NCBI GenBank assembly: GCA_027487575.1
Contig: JAIYDJ010000017.1
Location: 48,670-112,669 of the forward strand
DNA length: 64,000 nt
Direction: 5' to 3'
From: Rhodobacter sp.
GTDB taxonomy: Bacteria > Pseudomonadota > Alphaproteobacteria > Rhodobacterales > Rhodobacteraceae
Part shown: one piece after another, positions 1 through 8,272 of the stretch
Numbering within the stretch: position 1 is the stretch's first letter
How the letters are laid out: every line of letters begins with the position of its first letter
Notes under the pieces: model-generated
Told to the model about the DNA's origin: nothing
Seen by the model: only the letters and a program-made list of their open reading frames with translations
Databases searched by the model: none
Position numbers and translations under genes: made by a program

Positions 1-531
1 GTTGTCCTTCAGCGGAACGGGTTCATAGGTCATGCCGTTCGACTTGAAGAAGTCGGCAAGGTTCAGTTCGGTCGTCGTGCCGGTCTGGATGCAGACGGTG
101 GCCCCGTCCAGTTCCTTGGCCGAGGACACGCCCAGCGACTTCTTCACCATGAAGCCCTGACCGTCGTAGTAAGACGTTCCGACGAAGTCGAGCTTCAGGT
201 CGGTGTCGCGCGAATAGGTCCAGGTGGTGGTGCGCGACAGAAGATCGACTTCGCCCGCCGACAGGGCGGTGAACCGGGTTTCCGACGACAGCGGGATGAC
301 CTTGACCTTCATCGGGTCGCCCAGAACGGCGGCAGCGATGGCGCGGCACATGGCCACGTCAAACCCCTGATACACGCCGTTCGCGTCGGGTGCCGAAAAG
401 CCGGCCAGACCCGCGTTGGACCCGCACAGCAGTTCGCCACGCGCCTTGACGTCTTCCAGCGTGGTGGCCGAGGCAATCCCGCCCAGCAGCGCGGCTGCCG
501 ACAGGGTGCCAAGGAATACGGATTTTTTCAT
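1..531 (-). CDS. Amino-acid ABC transporter periplasmic binding protein (BztA/AapJ-like), 3' end outside window
   Basis: Periplasmic solute-binding component of an ABC importer for polar or general L-amino acids. Only the first 177 residues are present; the C-terminal part runs off the left edge. A signal peptide is visible (Lys-Lys, then a hydrophobic Ala/Leu/Gly stretch ending near residue 20 at ASA). The mature part opens with a segment containing RGELLCGSN and continues with GFDVAMCRAIAAAV, ETRFTALSAGEVDLL and TTTWTYSRDTDL, the characteristic BztA/AapJ pattern of family 3 binding proteins. In known operons the permease and ATPase genes follow, so they should lie left of the window. The ATG at 531 is preceded by a GAGG ribosome site. 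The family call is firm; whether the substrate is Glu/Gln/Asp/Asn (Bzt) or broader (Aap) is open. Confidence 0.9.
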   Translation of the reverse strand, partial: MKKSVFLGTLSAAALLGGIASATTLEDVKARGELLCGSNAGLAGFSAPDANGVYQGFDVAMCRAIAAAVLGDPMKVKVIPLSSETRFTALSAGEVDLLSRTTTWTYSRDTDLKLDFVGTSYYDGQGFMVKKSLGVSSAKELDGATVCIQTGTTTELNLADFFKSNGMTYEPVPLKDN

Positions 532-675
532 AGTTACCTCTTCCTGAGTTTCCGCCCGTTTCGGGTCGGTATCTTGTTGTGCCGCGCGGTTGCCTGTGGG
601 GCTTCCGTGCGGAGCGCATTGGCGGCGCTGCCACCAGTGTTCGACAGTGTCAGTCAAAGCGGTTTGCCCCGTCAA

Positions 676-694
676 GAAAAACCGCCTGCGGTTT
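676..694 (-). terminator. Rho-independent terminator downstream of the ATP12 gene
   Basis: On the minus strand a 6-bp stem AAACCG/CGGTTT with a 4-nt loop (679-694) runs directly into a T-rich tract (TTTTTCTT). It sits about 80 bp after the ATP12 stop codon and before the leftward amino-acid binding protein gene, so it would separate the two transcription units. The 243-bp gap 532-774 otherwise holds no gene; the promoter of the binding-protein gene should lie there, but no clear -35/-10 pair stands out. Confidence 0.6.
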
Positions 695-774
695 AGGCGC
701 TGACCCTTCTTTTCACTTTTCGGAGGCTGGGGGAGTTCGGATGGCCCAAAAGACCGGATTCGCTGGAAAAACGG

Positions 775-1482
775 TCACTCGCACATCGAATGAAAGCGGG
801 CCGCCTGCCCGAATGCGTCTTTCTTAAGCGTTTCGAGGATCGCCGCGTCTTCATCGACGCCCCAAAGCTCGGCTTGCCAGTGCTCATCGATTCGGCTCAG
901 CCCGAACGCCGTGTCGGCAGACAGCCGGCCGCGCGTGACCGCCAGCGCAAGGATCAATGACCCCGAAATCGCCACCAGATCGTGAAACGCGGCGATCTGG
1001 ACCGCAGATTGCGCCGCCACCGCTGCATGCAGGCGGGCCAGCGCGGCAGGGTCCTGCGGGGTGAACATCACGCCGGGAACCGACCGCAACCGCGCATCGA
1101 AGGTCGCCGCCGCCCAGTCCAGCAGCGGGTCCCAGCCCGCCGCCTGCCGGTCGATCAGGGGTCGCGGCTCCGTCGCGCGATAGCACAGAAGGTCGGTCCC
1201 GCCGTAGTCCGCCAGCATGGCGACGACCGCATCCTTCTGCTGCGCGACCTTGTCGAGCGCGGAATTGGCCGTGCGGGTAAAGGGCATCGTCTCGGGCTTG
1301 ACCAGCCCGGTCTGTGCGTCCCATTCCAATGCGATGGCGCGGGCAAGCGCCTCGGTCGGCACGACCAGCAGCGTCCGCGCCGGGGTTTTCACCGGGCGGC
1401 CATCCAGCGTCACGGTGAACCCACCCTCGGTGGCCATCACCGACGCTTCGGTCCAGAACCGCTTGGCCTTCCAGCCGGTCAT
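775..1482 (-). CDS. ATP12-family F1-ATPase assembly chaperone
   Basis: Predicted chaperone for assembly of the F1 part of ATP synthase. In mitochondria Atp12 (ATPAF2) binds the alpha subunit, and alphaproteobacteria keep a homologue. The 235-aa product begins MTGWKAKRFWTEA and shows the family signatures TLDGRPVKTPARTLL near the N-terminus, EWDAQ and MPFTRTANSALDKV, followed by the conserved TDLLCYRA segment and an Asp-Pro-Leu-Leu-Asp-Trp stretch. The ATG at 1482 was chosen because homologues start with this Trp-Lys-rich segment and upstream codons overlap the neighbouring gene. It follows the pseudouridine synthase gene by 10 bp, so the crcB-rlu-atp12 genes are probably co-transcribed. Soluble; no signal peptide. 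The role is inferred from the family. Confidence 0.9.
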   Translation of the reverse strand: MTGWKAKRFWTEASVMATEGGFTVTLDGRPVKTPARTLLVVPTEALARAIALEWDAQTGLVKPETMPFTRTANSALDKVAQQKDAVVAMLADYGGTDLLCYRATEPRPLIDRQAAGWDPLLDWAAATFDARLRSVPGVMFTPQDPAALARLHAAVAAQSAVQIAAFHDLVAISGSLILALAVTRGRLSADTAFGLSRIDEHWQAELWGVDEDAAILETLKKDAFGQAARFHSMCE

Positions 1483-1492
1483 GGCCTGACCC

Positions 1493-2533
1493 TCACTCGC
1501 CGCCCGCGAAGGGGTCGGCGGGCACATCGTTTTCGCCCCAGTCCAGCGTCTTCCACGTGCGTGCCATGTGTTCGGGCAAGGGGGCGGTGAAGGTCATCAT
1601 CGTCTTGAGGACCGGGTGTTCCACACTCAGGCTCCGCGCGTGCAGGTGCAGCTTGCGGCTGATGTCGCCGCCCACTGTCGCGCCCCATCCATCACCCAGA
1701 TTTTCCTGACCGCCGCCGCCATACTTGCCGTCGCCGATGATCGGATGCCCGAGTTCTGCCATGTGCGCGCGCAACTGGTGGGTGCGCCCCGTCACCGGCT
1801 CCAGCGCCATCCACGACAGCCGCGTTCCAAGGAACCACAGGGTGAAATAGTCGGTCTGCGCCCGCTTGGCCTCGGGGAAATCGGCCATCTTGGCGGGGTG
1901 GATGCACATCATCTTTTCATCGCCGCGCCCGCCGCCCGGCGCCTTCATCAGCCCGTACTTGATCGACCCCTTGCGCGGATGCGGCACGCCCGCCACCGCC
2001 GCCCAGTAAATCTTGCGCGTGTTGCGGTGCCGCAGGCTTTCCGACAACGCCCGTGCGACCCGGTCGGTGCGCGCCAACATCAGAAGGCCCGAGGTGTCCT
2101 GGTCCAGCCGGTGCACCAGCTTGGGCCGTTCCTTGTACCCGTACTTCAGCGCCTCGGTCAGACCGTCGACATGCCGGTCGCCCATGCCCGACCCGCCCTG
2201 CGACGCAAGGCCCGGCGGCTTGTTCAGGATGATCATATGCTCATCCTTCCACAGGACCGCGTTCTGGATCATCCGTTCGTCCGCGGCAGACACCCCGCCA
2301 TCGCGCGGACGGCTGGGCGCCTCGGAGTCTGGCAGCGGCGGCACGCGCACGGTCTGGCCCGGCGTGACATGATCCGACGCCTTGACCCGCGCCGAATCGA
2401 CCCGGACCTGCCCGGTGCGGCACATCTTTTCCACCGCGCCTTGCGTGATCTGCGGAAACCGCCGCTTGAACCAGCGGTCCAGCCGCTGTTCGCCCTCGTC
2501 CGCCGAAACGGTCAGCAGTTTGACACCGCTCAT
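1493..2533 (-). CDS. rluC: RluA-family 23S rRNA pseudouridine synthase (RluC type)
   Basis: Isomerises uridines to pseudouridine in 23S rRNA. The 346-aa protein has an N-terminal S4 RNA-binding domain (about residues 1-60, around QRLDRWFKRRFP and GQVRVD) and a RluA catalytic domain. The signature HRLDQDTSGLL lies near residue 140, its Asp being the catalytic residue. PVTGRTHQLRAHMAELGHPI is the typical C-terminal motif. RluC acts at positions 955/2504/2580 in E. coli; the exact sites here are inferred. The start at 2533 gives an ATGA overlap with the crcB stop, so translation is probably coupled. RluC is preferred over RluD because of the S4 domain and general pattern, but RluD cannot be excluded. 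Confidence 0.88.
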   Translation of the reverse strand: MSGVKLLTVSADEGEQRLDRWFKRRFPQITQGAVEKMCRTGQVRVDSARVKASDHVTPGQTVRVPPLPDSEAPSRPRDGGVSAADERMIQNAVLWKDEHMIILNKPPGLASQGGSGMGDRHVDGLTEALKYGYKERPKLVHRLDQDTSGLLMLARTDRVARALSESLRHRNTRKIYWAAVAGVPHPRKGSIKYGLMKAPGGGRGDEKMMCIHPAKMADFPEAKRAQTDYFTLWFLGTRLSWMALEPVTGRTHQLRAHMAELGHPIIGDGKYGGGGQENLGDGWGATVGGDISRKLHLHARSLSVEHPVLKTMMTFTAPLPEHMARTWKTLDWGENDVPADPFAGGE

Positions 2534-2892
2534 GCAAACACTCCTCGCGCCAGCGCCGCGCCAAGGGCAACGGCGGCCAGGGACAAAACGACCGATCCCC
2601 CCACGTAAAGGGCGGCCTGCGCAATCTGCCCGGCTTGCCAAAGCTTCAGGAAATCCAGCGAAAACGCCGAAAAGGTGGTAAACCCGCCCAGCACGCCGGT
2701 GACCAGAAACGGGGCGATCGGCCCCGGCCCCTTCGGACCCAGCAACCAGACCGCCAGCACCCCCATGGCAAAGCAGCCTACGACGTTGACGAACAGCGTG
2801 CCGATGGGCGTTCCGACCACCGAAACGGCCAGAAACCGCAGCGCAGCGCCGATTGCGCCGCCAAGGGCGACTTGTGTCAATGTCCAGATCAT
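2530..2892 (-). CDS. crcB: Fluoride ion channel CrcB/Fluc
   Basis: Small membrane protein that exports fluoride as a dual-topology dimer and protects against fluoride toxicity. The 120-aa length and four hydrophobic segments match the family. Signatures are GGAIGAALRFLAV near the N-terminus, GTLFVNVVGCFAMG with the conserved Asn, and TGVLGGFTTFSAFSLD, which contains the conserved phenylalanine-box region. AAGGA lies a few bases before the ATG at 2892. No fluoride riboswitch was recognised upstream. A TTGACA-like hexamer is present on the minus strand at 2922-2927 but lacks a convincing -10 partner. First gene of the crcB-rluC-atp12 set. Confidence 0.93.
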   Translation of the reverse strand: MIWTLTQVALGGAIGAALRFLAVSVVGTPIGTLFVNVVGCFAMGVLAVWLLGPKGPGPIAPFLVTGVLGGFTTFSAFSLDFLKLWQAGQIAQAALYVGGSVVLSLAAVALGAALARGVFA

Positions 2893-3117
2893 CCGCCGTC
2901 CTTGGGCGCGGATCGCCGGTTTGTCAACCGCTCCGGCTCGTCAGGAAAGGCCGGCAGGACGCAGAGCGCCCATTTCCCGGTGCGCGGTCAGTGAGTTCGA
3001 AACATCGGGTTGGGTCGCCCCCGGACTGCGCGCAGATCAAGATTGCCGGAAAAGAACCTGCCTGCTAGCATCTTGCGCATAGTTTTCGCAGGCAACTTTG
3101 CACGAAAGGGAATTTTG

Positions 3118-4053
3118 ATGGGAATCATGGACAGCCTTCATGCCATGTCGCAAAGCGCGGCTCTGGACGTGCAGAAATTTTCGGACAAGGGTGGCGTCGC
3201 CTCGGCACGACTGTGCAATTTCGTGACGGGCCGGTCCGAACTGCAGTTCGGCCACAAGTACTATCTTGGCGGCGAATTCAAGAACGCGATCGAAAAGCAC
3301 AACGCGCCCTGGGTCCGGTTGATCGGCTTTGCCAGCCGCAAGGGGTCCAGCGCCAAGAACCTGAAATTGTCGAAGGAACGGATGGAGGCGGTCGGCCTCT
3401 ACATCGCCGATCTTGGCCTTTCGGTCCAGTTCGACAAGGTGGCCTTTGTCGGATCGGAACAAAGCGGCGAAGATGCCAGCAACAACGACGGATACTATCG
3501 CGCGGTCGAGGTGTACGTCTATGGCACCAAACCGCCGCCGTTGCCTGTGGAACCGGCCGAGGTTGTCGACAAGCAGAACAAATGGGCCCTGCGATATGGC
3601 GGCGGAGGCAGTCTGAACATCGGCCCGGTTCAGGTCGACGGTTTCGCCTTCGAGATTGGCAATTTCGCGCGCAAGGTGTCTGCAAAGTTCATCTATGGGG
3701 GCATAGGGGTCGGCCTTGGCATCCCGCTGGGCAAACTCAGCAAGATCCCTGGCGGAGCGTCAACCGTCGGCAAATGGGCAAAATTCACGACGGACCGCAC
3801 GACGGCGCTGTCGAGCTTTGCCACGGCGGGCAGCATCGTGGGCGAACCCGGCGTCACGCTCGGCGATTTCAGCATCGGCGACTCGCATCTGGAGTTCATC
3901 GGCCTGTCAGACAGCAGTGGCCCCGTGCGGGTGATCGGCAACACGGTCAGATTCAGTGGGGGGCCAGGATTTGCCCTGCCTAGTGGGGGTGCGCTGACCG
4001 GTGGGAAATTCACGATGGTCGGCAAACTGAACGGGTTCGACGGCAAGGACTGA
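3118..4053 (+). CDS. Uncharacterised protein with OmpA-like domain, no signal peptide
   Basis: A 311-aa protein of unknown role. Residues about 40-140 resemble the OmpA C-terminal peptidoglycan-associated fold: a segment with LIGFASRKGSS, then LSKERMEAVGLYIADLGL, then VAFVGSEQSGEDASNNDGYYRAVEVYVYG, matching the usual pattern of a Gly/Ala-rich strand, an SxxRAxxV helix and a final R-V-x-V strand. The C-terminal 170 residues are Gly/Ser-rich (GGGGSLNIG, IYGGIGVGLGIPLG) and unrecognised. The N-terminus (MGIMDSLHAMSQSAALDVQ) is not a signal peptide, which is odd for a cell-wall binding domain. The ATG at 3118 follows a GAAAGGGA ribosome site. Codon usage is slightly less GC-rich than its neighbours. 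It stands alone between crcB and pheT. Confidence 0.7.
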   Translation: MGIMDSLHAMSQSAALDVQKFSDKGGVASARLCNFVTGRSELQFGHKYYLGGEFKNAIEKHNAPWVRLIGFASRKGSSAKNLKLSKERMEAVGLYIADLGLSVQFDKVAFVGSEQSGEDASNNDGYYRAVEVYVYGTKPPPLPVEPAEVVDKQNKWALRYGGGGSLNIGPVQVDGFAFEIGNFARKVSAKFIYGGIGVGLGIPLGKLSKIPGGASTVGKWAKFTTDRTTALSSFATAGSIVGEPGVTLGDFSIGDSHLEFIGLSDSSGPVRVIGNTVRFSGGPGFALPSGGALTGGKFTMVGKLNGFDGKD

Positions 4054-4105
4054 TGGCGCGCAAGCTGACCGCGTCAGCAGTCACGCTGGTCGTCCTGTCA
4101 AAGCA

Positions 4106-4201
4106 TCAGGTGGTGGCCAGAAACATCAGGGCCGTCAGCGCCAGCAGGACGCAGGCGCGCGCCGTCCTGACCTTTCTGCGCCCCTTCGGCATTTCAAGCA
4201 T
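4106..4201 (-). CDS. Possible 31-aa hydrophobic small protein
   Basis: Starts MLEMPKGRRKVRTARACVL and continues into a hydrophobic Leu/Ala/Met/Phe-rich tail. A basic N-terminus followed by one predicted membrane helix is typical of bacterial small membrane proteins. A GGGGTGG stretch lies about 6 bases upstream of the ATG at 4201; a second in-frame ATG lies at 4192. It occupies the otherwise empty 313-bp gap 4054-4366. Nothing is known of function, and a chance reading frame is quite possible. Confidence 0.3.
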   Translation of the reverse strand: MLEMPKGRRKVRTARACVLLALTALMFLATT

Positions 4202-4266
4202 GTTTTCCACCCCAACAGCCTGCACCGACCGAGTTAACAGGACGTTACACACATTGATCCGTTCCC

Positions 4267-4292
4267 TTGACAGCCTGTTTCCGAATCGGAAA
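4267..4292 (+). promoter_or_regulatory. Candidate promoter/operator upstream of pheT
   Basis: A consensus -35 hexamer TTGACA (4267-4272) is followed within the would-be spacer by a perfect 15-bp palindrome TTTCCGAATCGGAAA (4278-4292). It lies 75-100 bp before the pheT start. The -10 is not obvious (AAACCG at the expected 17-bp spacing), so promoter assignment is tentative, but the palindrome is well placed to act as an operator. Confidence 0.4.
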
Positions 4293-4366
4293 CCGCCTGA
4301 CCCCCGCTTCCCCTTTCCGCCCTGATGCGCTAACCCCGCAGTCGACCATTCCAAAGGGGCACGCGC

Positions 4367-6784
4367 ATGAAATTCACGCTGAACTGGCTCAAGGATCACC
4401 TTGAAACCACGGCCCCGCTGGAAGACATCCTGTATGCGCTCACCGATCTGGGGCTGGAAGTCGAAGGTGTCGAGAATCCGGCTGACAGTCTGGGTGCCTT
4501 CCGCATCTGCCGCGTGATCGAGGCTGCGCCGCACCCCAACGCCGACCGTCTGCGCCTGTGCCGCGTCGCCACCTATCCGGGCGGGCCGGGGACGGCAATG
4601 GAAGAGGTGCAGGTCGTCTGCGGCGCGCCCAATGCCCGCACCGGTCTGGTCGGGGTCTTTGCCCCGGTGGGCACCCATGTGCCGGGCACCGGGGTGGACC
4701 TGAAGCCCGGCGTGATCCGGGGGGTCGAATCGAACGGCATGCTGTGTTCGGAACGCGAGTTGATGCTGTCTGACAACCACGACGGCATCATCGAACTGCC
4801 CGAAGATGCGCCCTTGGGCGCGCGCTACATCGACTGGCGCGGGTTGAACGACCCGATGATCCACATCAAAATCACCCCGAACCGCCCCGATGCGTTGGGC
4901 GTGCACGGCATCGCCCGCGATCTGGCCGCGCGGGGCCTCGGCACGCTGAAACCGTTGACCATCCCCGCGATCACGGGTGCGTTTGCCTGTCCGATCACCG
5001 TCGAAATCGCGCCCGACCTGCGCGCCAGGGGATGCCCGCACTTCGCCGGACGTCTGATCCGCGGTGTCACCAACGGCCCGTCGCCTGCATGGCTGCAGGC
5101 CCGGTTGAAGGCGATCGGCCTGCGCCCGATCTCGGCGCTGGTCGACATCACCAACTACATGACCTTCGGTCTGAACCGACCCTTGCACGTGTTCGACGCC
5201 GCGCGCGTGCACGGCCCGCTGCGTATCCGCATGGCGGCCGAGGGCGAAACCCTGACCGCGCTGGATGGCCGCACCTACGCCCTGCGCCCCGGTCAGATGG
5301 TCATCGCCGATGACAACGGCCCGGAATCGCTGGCCGGTGTGATGGGCGGCGAGGCTTCGGGCTGTCAGCCCGACACCACCGACGTGTTCGTCGAATCCGC
5401 CTTCTGGGACCCGATCACAATTGCAGCCACCGGGCGCGCGCTGAAGATCAACACCGACGCCCGCTATCGGTTCGAACGCGGCGTCGATCCGGCCTTCACG
5501 CTGCCGGGGCTGGATATCGCCTGTCAGATGATCCTTGACCTGTGCGGCGGCACGCCTTCGGATCTGGCCGAAGATGGGGCCGCACCCGACACCCGGCGCG
5601 CCTACCGGCTGGACACCGCCCGCACCTCCAGCCTCGTCGGGCTGGACATTCCAGATGCCGAACAGAGGTCCTCGCTGACCGCGCTCGGCTTCACGCTGGA
5701 CGGCGACATGGCTTCGCCTCCGTCGTGGCGACCCGACATTCTGGGCGAGGCGGACCTGATCGAGGAAATCGCCCGGCTCGCCTCGCTGTCGAAACTGCAG
5801 GGCAAACCCCTGCCGCGCCGCGAGGCGGGTGTGCCGAAACCCATCCTGACACCGGTGCAGGTGCGCGAGCGGACTGCGCGGCGCATGCTGGCGGCGCTTG
5901 GATACAATGAATGTGTCACCTACAGCTTCATCGACGCGGCGGCGGCCCGCCTGTTCGGCGGCGGCGGTGACGCGGTGCAGGTCGAAAACCCGATCAGTTC
6001 CGAGATGACCCACCTGCGCCCCGACCTGCTGCCCGGCCTGTTGCGCGCGGCCGCCCGCAATCAGGCGCGGGGCCATGCCGACATGGCCCTGTTCGAGGTC
6101 GGCCCCGCCTTCCACGGCGGCGAACCCGGAGAGCAGCACCTGCAGGCCACCGGCCTTCTGATCGGGCAGAACGCGCCGCGCGATCCGCACGCGTCACGGC
6201 GCGGGGTCGACCTTTATGACGCCAAGGCGGATGTCGAGGCAGTCCTGGCGGCCATCGGTGCGCCTGCGCGCGTCCAGATCACCCGCAAGACGCCGACGTG
6301 GTTCCATCCCGGCCGGGCCGGAGTGATCGGTCTTGGTCCCAATGTACTCGCCACGTTCGGCGAGGTGCACCCCCGCATCCTGCAGGCCATGGATGTCAAG
6401 GGTCCCGCCGTGGCCTTCACCATCCTGATCGCCGCGGTGCCGCTGCCCAAGGTCAAGACCCCGACCCGCCCGGCGCTCATGATGTCGGACCTGCAGGCCG
6501 TCGACCGCGACTTTGCCTTTGTCATGGATGCGCAGGTCGAAGCCTTGACGGCGGTGAATGCCGCGATGGGGGCCGACAAGGCGCTGATCGAAAGCGTGCG
6601 GGTGTTCGACCAGTTCATGGGCGACAAGGCCGAGGCGCAGATGGGGGCGGGGAAGAAATCGCTTGCGCTGACGGTCCGGCTGCAGCCTGTGGCGCAGACG
6701 CTGACGGAAGCCGAGATCGAGGCGGTGTCGGCAAAGATCATCGAGAAGGTCGGCAAGGCGACAGGCGGAACGCTGCGTCGCTGA
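4367..6784 (+). CDS. pheT: Phenylalanine--tRNA ligase beta subunit
   Basis: Beta subunit of the alpha2-beta2 phenylalanyl-tRNA synthetase. It carries tRNA-binding and editing functions, while PheS supplies the catalytic site. At 805 aa it has normal length. Visible parts: the N-terminal MKFTLNWLKDHLE; the EMAP-type tRNA-binding domain at about 40-150 (HPNADRLRLCRVA, CGAPNARTGLVGVFAPVG, VESNGMLCSERELMLS); the B3/B4 editing region (SALVDITNYMTFGLNRPLHVFDA); B5; the synthetase core-like region (FERGVDPA); and the C-terminal ferredoxin-like anticodon-binding domain (SDLQAVDRDFAFVMD). No frameshift is seen. pheS is not next to it in this window, so the two subunit genes are separated by at least one gene or unlinked. 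The GC-rich palindrome just downstream may end transcription. Confidence 0.98.
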   Translation: MKFTLNWLKDHLETTAPLEDILYALTDLGLEVEGVENPADSLGAFRICRVIEAAPHPNADRLRLCRVATYPGGPGTAMEEVQVVCGAPNARTGLVGVFAPVGTHVPGTGVDLKPGVIRGVESNGMLCSERELMLSDNHDGIIELPEDAPLGARYIDWRGLNDPMIHIKITPNRPDALGVHGIARDLAARGLGTLKPLTIPAITGAFACPITVEIAPDLRARGCPHFAGRLIRGVTNGPSPAWLQARLKAIGLRPISALVDITNYMTFGLNRPLHVFDAARVHGPLRIRMAAEGETLTALDGRTYALRPGQMVIADDNGPESLAGVMGGEASGCQPDTTDVFVESAFWDPITIAATGRALKINTDARYRFERGVDPAFTLPGLDIACQMILDLCGGTPSDLAEDGAAPDTRRAYRLDTARTSSLVGLDIPDAEQRSSLTALGFTLDGDMASPPSWRPDILGEADLIEEIARLASLSKLQGKPLPRREAGVPKPILTPVQVRERTARRMLAALGYNECVTYSFIDAAAARLFGGGGDAVQVENPISSEMTHLRPDLLPGLLRAAARNQARGHADMALFEVGPAFHGGEPGEQHLQATGLLIGQNAPRDPHASRRGVDLYDAKADVEAVLAAIGAPARVQITRKTPTWFHPGRAGVIGLGPNVLATFGEVHPRILQAMDVKGPAVAFTILIAAVPLPKVKTPTRPALMMSDLQAVDRDFAFVMDAQVEALTAVNAAMGADKALIESVRVFDQFMGDKAEAQMGAGKKSLALTVRLQPVAQTLTEAEIEAVSAKIIEKVGKATGGTLRR

Positions 6785-6806
6785 AGCGCGACGGCTGACC
6801 CAAGCA

Positions 6807-6891
6807 CTTCCCCTCCCCCTCTCTGGGAGGGGATGGGGGTGGGGGGCCTTAGACCGCCCCCCACCCCGTCCCTCCCCACAGGGGGGAGGGC
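6807..6891. repeat. GC-rich inverted repeat, REP-like (copy A)
   Basis: Two arms related as imperfect inverted repeats face each other across a short TTAGA-containing centre: a left arm rich in CCCCTCCCC...GGAGGGGATGGGGG and a right arm CCCCCACCCC...CCCTCCCCAC...GGGGGGAGGG. The same arm sequence recurs at 9915-10037 and 10419-10538, so it is a dispersed intergenic repeat. It lies between the convergent pheT and M15-like genes and could fold into a long hairpin on either strand. Confidence 0.75.
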
Positions 6892-6930
6892 GCGCATCGG
6901 ACCCACCGCAGGGTTTTCGACAGACGGCAT

Positions 6931-7560
6931 TCACGCCAACGCCGGAAACCCCGGATACCACTCCGCATGACTGCCAGACCAGTTCGCCCTAAACGGCTTT
7001 GTCAGGCAGCCTCTTGGATCGACGTAGGAGTCGATCCTCCGCACCCGGTCTTCATGCCAGCCCAGATTAAACGCCGCGTTCTTGGGGAAAAAGCACATCG
7101 TCGAATACGGCAGATGGTCGTGGATCCACCACGCCAGCCCCCGCCAGTCGGCCCCCGCCGCATACCGGTCGGCGAACCATGGAACCACGACAGTGACCAT
7201 CGCACCCATGCCCCGGTCATCCCTTTGATCCCAGATATGCGCCGCCCGGTTCATCCGGTTGGACCCGCAGGGATAGCCGGCCTTGCCTTCGGTCTGGCGC
7301 GCGTGACCGAACCCGTTCACCACCGGCGACCGGTAGCCCGACCTGACCACGATCGGCCCGAAGGCCGCCTGCAACGGCTCCAGCAGGTTTTCGCACAGAC
7401 CCCGTCCCGCCGCGATGCACAGGGCGGGGTCATCGGGAATGTTGGGAATACCGTGAAAACTCGCGATCTCGGAATAGAGGAACTCGCGCAGATAGAAGTG
7501 TTGCGACAGCCTGACCCGCCCCAGATCGTCCAGCGCCGAGACGGACTGCGGCCTGCGCAT
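6931..7560 (-). CDS. M15-type peptidase-like protein
   Basis: A 209-aa soluble protein without a signal peptide. The middle segment VVRSGYRSPVVN resembles the entry strand of peptidase M15A / D-Ala-D-Ala carboxypeptidase-like domains. Further on, AAHIWDQRD and IHDHLPYS followed by LGWHED supply His and Asp residues that could form a zinc site, but the standard SxHxxGxAxD motif is not intact, so activity is uncertain. The start at 7560 (MRRPQSVSALDDLG) is the first Met that does not run into the upstream gene. It lies 16 bp after the DUF1523 gene and is probably the last gene of the leftward operon that begins at 15431. Confidence 0.6.
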   Translation of the reverse strand: MRRPQSVSALDDLGRVRLSQHFYLREFLYSEIASFHGIPNIPDDPALCIAAGRGLCENLLEPLQAAFGPIVVRSGYRSPVVNGFGHARQTEGKAGYPCGSNRMNRAAHIWDQRDDRGMGAMVTVVVPWFADRYAAGADWRGLAWWIHDHLPYSTMCFFPKNAAFNLGWHEDRVRRIDSYVDPRGCLTKPFRANWSGSHAEWYPGFPALA

Positions 7561-7576
7561 CACGCCGCCCCCGACC

Positions 7577-8260
7577 CTATCTGCGCGGCTTGGACCGCCA
7601 CGAGGCGAACCACGCCCCGATCCGTCCGAACAGGCCCTGCGCCCGCGCCCGGGCCGCATCGGCCCGCGCATCGACCGCATCCCACGCCTCTTCCGCGTTC
7701 GCCACCGCCGGATCGATCATCCGCTCCCAGAACTGCAGCCACATCCGCCGCAGCATGAACACGGCAAAGGCAAGGAAGATCAGGACGATGATGCTGACCC
7801 AGGGAATGATCGTGACGTCCGGCCCGGCCACGGGTCTCATCCCCACCGCGTTCGGGTAGATCGAAAAGATCGCCAGCCGCCAGCCATAATGCGTCACCGC
7901 AACCCATTGCGGGGCGGTCACGGTCGACACAAGGTTCGTCGCCTCAGCCTGCAGGTTGGAACTGTCGTATTTGAAATAGGGCGGCCAGATCCAGCCGGTA
8001 TCCTCGTTGCGGTAGACCTGAACCGTCCGGTTGTCTTCGAACACCGCGTCGATGAACCGGATGTCCCGGTTCGACGCCGCTTCCGCCCCGGTCCCCACAT
8101 CGCCCATCGAGTAGAACATCCAGTTCGCCCCGACGACCGTCACCTGATTGTAGGTCCGGGTGATCCGGACGATGTCGGTCTGCGGCAGCGTGTAATGCAG
8201 AAACCCGGCCACCAGCAGGATCAGAACGATCCGGATGCCCCACTTGATCTTGGTCCACAT
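7577..8260 (-). CDS. DUF1523 family membrane protein
   Basis: A 227-aa protein of a family restricted mostly to alphaproteobacteria, with no known biochemical function. It has one N-terminal membrane segment (about residues 8-26), a periplasmic middle portion of about 120 residues containing the conserved TDIVRITRTY, RDIRFIDAVFEDN, VYRNEDTGWIWPPYFKYD and ATNLVS stretches, then a second membrane helix (about 147-168) and a charged cytoplasmic tail rich in Ala/Arg. These stretches identify DUF1523. The gene lies 12 bp after a small membrane protein gene in the leftward operon. Confidence 0.85.
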   Translation of the reverse strand: MWTKIKWGIRIVLILLVAGFLHYTLPQTDIVRITRTYNQVTVVGANWMFYSMGDVGTGAEAASNRDIRFIDAVFEDNRTVQVYRNEDTGWIWPPYFKYDSSNLQAEATNLVSTVTAPQWVAVTHYGWRLAIFSIYPNAVGMRPVAGPDVTIIPWVSIIVLIFLAFAVFMLRRMWLQFWERMIDPAVANAEEAWDAVDARADAARARAQGLFGRIGAWFASWRSKPRR

Positions 8261-8272
8261 CTGCCGCGTCTC

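Noticed and set aside
2893..2990. Fluoride riboswitch upstream of crcB
   Set aside because: The conserved crcB-motif pseudoknot sequence was not found in the leader.
4106..6190. Long minus-strand open frame opposite pheT
   Set aside because: Antisense shadow of pheT with Arg/Gln/His-rich composition; only its last 31 codons outside pheT were kept as a possible small protein.
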